Positions 14,304 through 18,204 of a stretch of DNA of 18,204 bases are shown in pieces (positions within the stretch are counted from its first letter, which is position 1; the number at the start of each line of letters is the position of its first letter). Source of the stretch: Candidatus Sulfopaludibacter sp. SbA3 (GTDB lineage Bacteria > Acidobacteriota > Vicinamibacteria > Vicinamibacterales > UBA2999); contig CAMBHC010000011.1 of assembly GCA_945866285.1 (NCBI GenBank), positions 1 to 18,204 on the forward strand, read 5' to 3'. The notes under the pieces are model-generated. The model saw nothing but the letters and a program-made list of their open reading frames with translations, had not been told where the DNA came from and did not search any database. The position numbers and the translations under genes are program-made.

Positions 14304-16805
14304 ATGAAGCGACTGATCCTCGCGGCGCTCGCCGCCGCGATTCCAAGCGTGCACTTGGCCGCCACGAGCGGACAAGCTCCTGCGCCCACGCCCACGCCTA
14401 CGCCCGCGACGCCCGCCGCGAGCAAACCCGCCACGCCGACCACCCAGATCGCCAAGCCCGTGCCGGTCGCCTCGCATGCGGCGATGGCGCCCGCGTTTGG
14501 TCCGGTCGAGCAGAACGCCATGGTCAAGCAGTATTGCGTCGGCTGCCACAGTGACCGCGGCAAGGCGGGTGGCCTGACGCTGGCGTCGTTTGATGCCGCC
14601 AAGGCGACCGATCACGTCGCGCTCACCGAGAAGATGATTCGCAAGCTGCGCGCGCAGATGATGCCCCCGTCGGGCGCGCGCCGGCCCGAGGCCGACCAGA
14701 TTCTGGCCCTGGCCGCCGCGCTCGAGACCCGTATCGACCGCGCTGCGGCGGTCAACCCGAATCCCGGCTCGCGTCCGTTCCAGCGCCTGAACCGCTCGGA
14801 GTATGCGCGCGCGGTCAGGGACATCCTGGACATCGACATCGACGTCGCGAGCCTGCTGCCCGCCGACACGATCAGCAACGGCTTCGACAACGTCGCCGAT
14901 GCGCAATCGTTTTCGGCCACGCTGATGGAAAGTTACCTGCGCGCCGCCGCTCGCGTGACGGCACTGGCCATTGGCGACCCTGCCGCCGCGGCGACGGAAA
15001 CCAACTACCGCGTCCCCAAGACCGCATCGCAGTTGTCGCGCGCGGATGGCGCGCCGTTCGGCACGCGCGGTGGCTTGTCGGTGCCCCACACGTTCCCGGC
15101 TGACGGCGATTACGTCTTCAAGGTGGAACTGCACAGCAACGCCTGCGGCGTGTTGTTCGGTGGCCCCAACGAAGGCGAGACGGTGGAAGTTTCGGTGGAC
15201 GGTGAGCGCAAGGCGATCATGAAGATCGACCCGCGCATGGCCGAGACGACCACCGGCCTGTCGCTCAAGACGCCGCCCATGGCCATCAAGGCCGGCGTGC
15301 ACCGGGTGACGGCGGCCTTTATCCAGCGCTTCGAAGGTCCCGTGAATGACCTGGTCGCGCCGATCGACCACACGTTGGCCGATACCCAGATCGGTGTCGC
15401 CGTCGGCATCACCACGCTCCCTCACGTCAAGGACTTCAGCGTGGTCGGGCCCTACAACGTGACCGGTATCTCGGATACGGCCAGCCGCCGCAAGGTCTTC
15501 TCGTGCCGGCCGACGTCGGCCACCGACGAGGCGGCGTGCGCCAGCAAGATCGTGCGTACGCTTGCGACGCAGGCGTTTCGCGGCAACGTATCGGAGCGCG
15601 ACCTCGCCGGGCTGTTGAAGTTCTACACCGACGGCCGCAAAGAAGGGGACTTCGAGTACGCCATCGGCGGCGCGATCGAAGCCGTCCTCGCGAGTCCACA
15701 GTTCCTGTTCCGGCTCGAGAGCACGCCGGCGGCGTTGCGAGCGGGGCAGTCCTATCGCCTGAGCGACGGCGAACTCGCGTCGCGGCTGTCCTACTTTATC
15801 TGGGGCGCCGCTCCCGATGCCGAGTTGGCGAAGCTCGCCAGCCAGGGTCGTCTGAGCGCGCCAGGCGTCTACGAGAAACAGATTGCGCGGCTGGTGGCGG
15901 ACCCTCGCTCAGCGGCGTTGTCGAAGCGCTTTGCCCGGCAGTGGCTGCGGCTGGGCGACGTCGAAGGCGTGTTGCCTGACGCCGTCGCGTATCCCTATTT
16001 CGACCGCACGCTTGGTGACGCCTTCGTCGTCGAATCAGAGATGTTTTTCGACAGCCTGGTGCGCGAAGATCGCAGCGTCACGGACTTGCTGACGGCCGAC
16101 TACTCGTTCGTGAACGAACGCATTGCGCGGCACTACGGCATTCCCAACGTCGCCGGCAACGCCTTCCGCCGCGTCACGCTGCCGGCCGAACGGCGCGGCA
16201 TCCTGACGCACGGCAGCGTGCTGGTGCTGACGTCGGTGGCCGACCGCACCTCGCCGGTGATGCGCGGCAAGTTCGTGATGGAAGTGATGATGGGCTCGCC
16301 GCCGCCGCCGCCACCACCCAATGTGCCGGCGCTGGAAGAAACCAAGGGCGCCATCTCGGGCAAGGTCCTGACCGTCCGCGAGCGGATGGAAGAACACCGC
16401 AAGAATCCGCAGTGCACGTCGTGCCACCGCGTGATCGATCCGCTGGGCCTCGCGCTCGAGAATTTCGACGTCACCGGTAAGTACCGGATCAAGGACAACG
16501 GCATGCCGGTGGATCCCAGCGGCACCCTCTACGACGGCACGCCGATGTCCGGTGCCGCCGGCCTGCGCGCGGCGTTGCTCAAGCACCAGGACGTGTTCGT
16601 GCTGAGTTTTACCGAGAACCTGCTGACCTACGCGCTCGGCCGCCGCATTGAGGCGCCTGACATGTGGGCGGTGCGCCGGCTGGTGCGCGATGCCGCCAAG
16701 CGCGACAACAAGATGTCGGCGTTCGTGAAGGGCGTCGCGACCAGTCCGCTGTTTACGATGGGCCGCGCCGCCGATGCCGCGACCACGACTGTGGCAATAC
16801 CGTGA
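14304..16805 (+). CDS. DUF1592-family exported c-type cytochrome (DUF1587/1595/1592/1588/1585)
   Basis: The 833-residue product has a signal peptide (MKRLILAALAAAIPSVHLAA), a Thr-Pro repeat linker (about 25-47) and a haem site C78-VG-CH82 in KQYCVGCHSDRGKAGGLTL. In order follow DUF1587 (about 156-220, RLNRSEYARAVRDIL), a carbohydrate-binding-like beta domain (about 255-385), DUF1595 (about 395-470), DUF1592 (about 482-610, LSDGELASRLSYFIWG), DUF1588 (about 620-720, with a Pro7 run) and DUF1585 (about 758-830, FTENLLTYALGR). DUF1588 carries a second CxxCH (704-708, CTSCHRVIDPLG). This full set is typical of planctomycete and acidobacterial surface or periplasmic proteins of unknown role. The ATG at 14304 is chosen because the signal peptide starts there; the frame is open further upstream. 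A DUF1552 gene follows after 52 bases. Confidence 0.93.
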   Translation: MKRLILAALAAAIPSVHLAATSGQAPAPTPTPTPATPAASKPATPTTQIAKPVPVASHAAMAPAFGPVEQNAMVKQYCVGCHSDRGKAGGLTLASFDAAKATDHVALTEKMIRKLRAQMMPPSGARRPEADQILALAAALETRIDRAAAVNPNPGSRPFQRLNRSEYARAVRDILDIDIDVASLLPADTISNGFDNVADAQSFSATLMESYLRAAARVTALAIGDPAAAATETNYRVPKTASQLSRADGAPFGTRGGLSVPHTFPADGDYVFKVELHSNACGVLFGGPNEGETVEVSVDGERKAIMKIDPRMAETTTGLSLKTPPMAIKAGVHRVTAAFIQRFEGPVNDLVAPIDHTLADTQIGVAVGITTLPHVKDFSVVGPYNVTGISDTASRRKVFSCRPTSATDEAACASKIVRTLATQAFRGNVSERDLAGLLKFYTDGRKEGDFEYAIGGAIEAVLASPQFLFRLESTPAALRAGQSYRLSDGELASRLSYFIWGAAPDAELAKLASQGRLSAPGVYEKQIARLVADPRSAALSKRFARQWLRLGDVEGVLPDAVAYPYFDRTLGDAFVVESEMFFDSLVREDRSVTDLLTADYSFVNERIARHYGIPNVAGNAFRRVTLPAERRGILTHGSVLVLTSVADRTSPVMRGKFVMEVMMGSPPPPPPPNVPALEETKGAISGKVLTVRERMEEHRKNPQCTSCHRVIDPLGLALENFDVTGKYRIKDNGMPVDPSGTLYDGTPMSGAAGLRAALLKHQDVFVLSFTENLLTYALGRRIEAPDMWAVRRLVRDAAKRDNKMSAFVKGVATSPLFTMGRAADAATTTVAIP

Positions 16806-16812
16806 TTGCGAA

Positions 16813-16841
16813 CGTAGCGGCGGGTCTTCAGACCCGCCTGG
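16813..16841. repeat. Palindromic intergenic repeat, copy 2 (GGCGGGTC-TTCA-GACCCGCC)
   Basis: The core is a perfect 8-base stem with a TTCA loop, and the 29-base unit matches 149-177 at 27 positions. It occupies over half of the 52-base gap between the DUF1592 and DUF1552 genes, seven bases after the stop. It could stabilise the upstream mRNA end or attenuate read-through. Confidence 0.75.
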
Positions 16842-16857
16842 AGTCAGGAAACCGTTT

Positions 16858-18204
16858 ATGAACTTCATCACGCAGAAGCACCTCGCTCGACGCACGGTCC
16901 TCAAGGGCATTGGCGCGGCCATCGCCCTGCCCATGCTCGACGCCATGATTCCGGCGCGCGCCGCCGCCCAGACCCGCAAGGTGCGCCTGGTGGCCATGGA
17001 AATGGTGCACGGCTCGGCCGGTAGCACGGCCTTCGGCCTGCAGAAGAACCTGTGGGCGCCGTCGGCCACCGGCTCGGCCTTCGACCTCAGCCCGACCAGC
17101 ATGGCGTCGCTCGAGCCGTGGCGCGAATACATCACCATCGTCAGCAATACCGACGTGCGTAACGCCGAGGCGTTCCTGCCGCCGGAAATTGGCGGCGATC
17201 ACTTCCGCTCGGCGGCGGTGTTCCTGACCCAGTCGCATCCGCACCAGACGCAGGGTTCCGACCTCAAGGCCGGCACCTCGCTCGACCAGTTGTTCGCACA
17301 GAAGTACGGCCAGGAGACGCCGATGCCGTCGATGCAGCTGTGCGTCGAGAACGTCGACCAGTCCGGCGGCTGCTTCTACGGTTACTCGTGCGCCTACACC
17401 GACTCCATCAGCTGGGCGTCGCCGAGCGAGCCGCTGCCGATGATTCGCGACCCGCGCGCGGTGTTCGATCAGTTGTTCGGCATCGGCGCCACGCCCGAGG
17501 CGCGCGCCGCCCGCCGGCGTCGCGATCGCAGCATCCTCGACTGGGTCACCGAGTCAACCAACCAGTTGAAGAGCACGCTCGGCGCCACCGACAGGGCGCG
17601 GCTCGCCGATTACCTGGATGACGTGCGCGAGATCGAACGCCGTATTCAGAAGGTGGAAGCGCAGAACGCCTCGGGTGACGTGCGCACGCTGCCGGGCGCA
17701 CCCATCGGCGTGCCGGACTCGTACGACGAGCACGTCAAGCTGATGTTCGACATGCAGGTCGTCGCGTTCGCCTCGGACGTGACTCGCGTGGTGGCCTTCA
17801 AGCTGAGCCGCGACGTGTCGAACCGCGTCTATCCCGAGACCGGCGTCAACACCGGCTTCCACATTGCCTCGCACCACCAGGACCGCGACGATCGCATCCT
17901 GGAACTGGCGAAGATCAACAAGTACCACGTCGGCCTGGTGCCGTACTTCCTGAAGAAGCTCAAGGAGACGCCCGACGGCGACAGCAACCTGCTCGAGAAC
18001 TCGCTGATCGTCTACGGCTCGCCCATGGGCAACTCGAACGTGCATAACCATAAGCGCTGCCCGCTGTTCTTCGCCGGCCACGCGGGTGGGGCGCTGAAGG
18101 GCAACATGCACATCAAGGCCGCCGACGGCACGCCCATGGCCAACGCCATGTTGTCGGCCATGCGCGGCATTGGTGTCCAGATGGATTCGTTCGGTGACAG
18201 CACG
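16858..18204 (+). CDS. DUF1552 domain protein, Tat signal, 3' partial
   Basis: The frame is open from the ATG at 16858 to the last base (449 codons, no stop). The N-terminus LARRTVLKGIGAAIALPMLD (residues 9-28) is a twin-arginine signal. The mature part follows the DUF1552 family: RLVAMEMVHGSAGST, SLEPWREYITIVSNTDV, GGDHFRSAAVFLTQSHPHQT, GTSLDQLFAQKYGQETPMPS, DDVREIERRIQKVE, YDEHVKLMFDMQVVAFASDVTRV, and the later HIASHHQDRDDRI and SLIVYGSPMGNSNVHNH. The family is thought to be related to the alkaline-phosphatase/sulfatase-like DUF1501 group, and these His/Asp-rich motifs may bind metal. It almost always follows a DUF1592 gene, so the two probably act together in the periplasm. AGGA lies eight bases before the ATG. 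The very C-terminus is outside the window. Confidence 0.93.
   Translation, partial: MNFITQKHLARRTVLKGIGAAIALPMLDAMIPARAAAQTRKVRLVAMEMVHGSAGSTAFGLQKNLWAPSATGSAFDLSPTSMASLEPWREYITIVSNTDVRNAEAFLPPEIGGDHFRSAAVFLTQSHPHQTQGSDLKAGTSLDQLFAQKYGQETPMPSMQLCVENVDQSGGCFYGYSCAYTDSISWASPSEPLPMIRDPRAVFDQLFGIGATPEARAARRRRDRSILDWVTESTNQLKSTLGATDRARLADYLDDVREIERRIQKVEAQNASGDVRTLPGAPIGVPDSYDEHVKLMFDMQVVAFASDVTRVVAFKLSRDVSNRVYPETGVNTGFHIASHHQDRDDRILELAKINKYHVGLVPYFLKKLKETPDGDSNLLENSLIVYGSPMGNSNVHNHKRCPLFFAGHAGGALKGNMHIKAADGTPMANAMLSAMRGIGVQMDSFGDST

Noticed and set aside
14244..15425. Long open frame (393 codons) on the minus strand opposite the DUF1592 gene
   Set aside because: Composition is strongly Arg/Gly-biased with no domain; it is a frame shadow. 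The same applies to 16035-17147 (-), 10729-11967 (-) and 6679-7416 (-).
1..18204. CRISPR array, tRNA/rRNA, transposase, integrase, restriction or toxin-antitoxin genes
   Set aside because: I looked for evenly spaced repeats, cloverleaf-type sequence and the usual family motifs and saw none.

Overview
The window is about 18.2 kb of uniformly GC-rich bacterial chromosome. The protein families suggest an acidobacterium, most likely of the Vicinamibacteria type: a DUF1592/DUF1552 pair, a DUF5916 outer-membrane protein, a PQQ-type dehydrogenase, a GMC oxidoreductase with a Tat-targeted gluconate-dehydrogenase subunit 3, and an exported HpcH/HpaI-like protein. Short interspersed repeats whose reading frame gives 'AFAKATA'-type peptides point the same way. 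The assignment is inferred from gene content and recall, not from a marker gene.

Left part (1-4740), mostly housekeeping. The window opens in the last 50 codons of a PLP-dependent cystathionine gamma-synthase/lyase-type enzyme, followed by an NAD(P)-dependent epimerase/reductase on the plus strand. Facing them on the minus strand is a compact four-gene operon, transcribed N-acetylmuramoyl-L-alanine amidase > GerM-domain protein > rph > rdgB. The genes overlap by about 11, 4 and 4 bases. It joins cell-wall hydrolysis with tRNA 3'-end processing and nucleotide-pool cleansing.

Middle (4740-5140). A roughly 400-base region carries possible promoter signals and a fragment of a haem-c protein (one CxxCH site, no start codon, read-through into unrelated sequence). 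It is probably a decayed cytochrome gene.

Right part (5140-18204), an exported-protein block. All seven complete genes, plus the partial last one, encode proteins with Sec or Tat signals or a subunit that can be carried by a Tat partner: DUF5916/CBM9-like outer-membrane protein (+); PQQ-type quinoprotein dehydrogenase (-); YbhB/YbcL PEBP-family protein (+); GMC flavoprotein with its Tat-targeted subunit 3 (-); exported HpcH/HpaI-like protein, DUF1592 c-type cytochrome and Tat-targeted DUF1552 protein (all +). I infer a periplasmic oxidation and electron-transfer role: dehydrogenases oxidise a sugar, polyol or alcohol and pass electrons to haem-c carriers. No substrate can be read from the sequence.

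Nearly every non-coding gap on the right holds a different repeat or hairpin: an inverted repeat of CACGAAGGAC units, a GGCGGCC hairpin plus 'GCCTTGGCGAAG' repeat, a 185-base element with 19-base inverted termini, a terminator-like hairpin, and a palindromic GGCGGGTC/GACCCGCC repeat that also occurs at the left edge. The most interesting points are the exported aldolase-like protein that has lost two catalytic positions and carries a G-quadruplex-type tract, and the repeat that supplies the start codon and first residues of rdgB. No tRNA, rRNA, CRISPR array, transposase or phage gene is visible.
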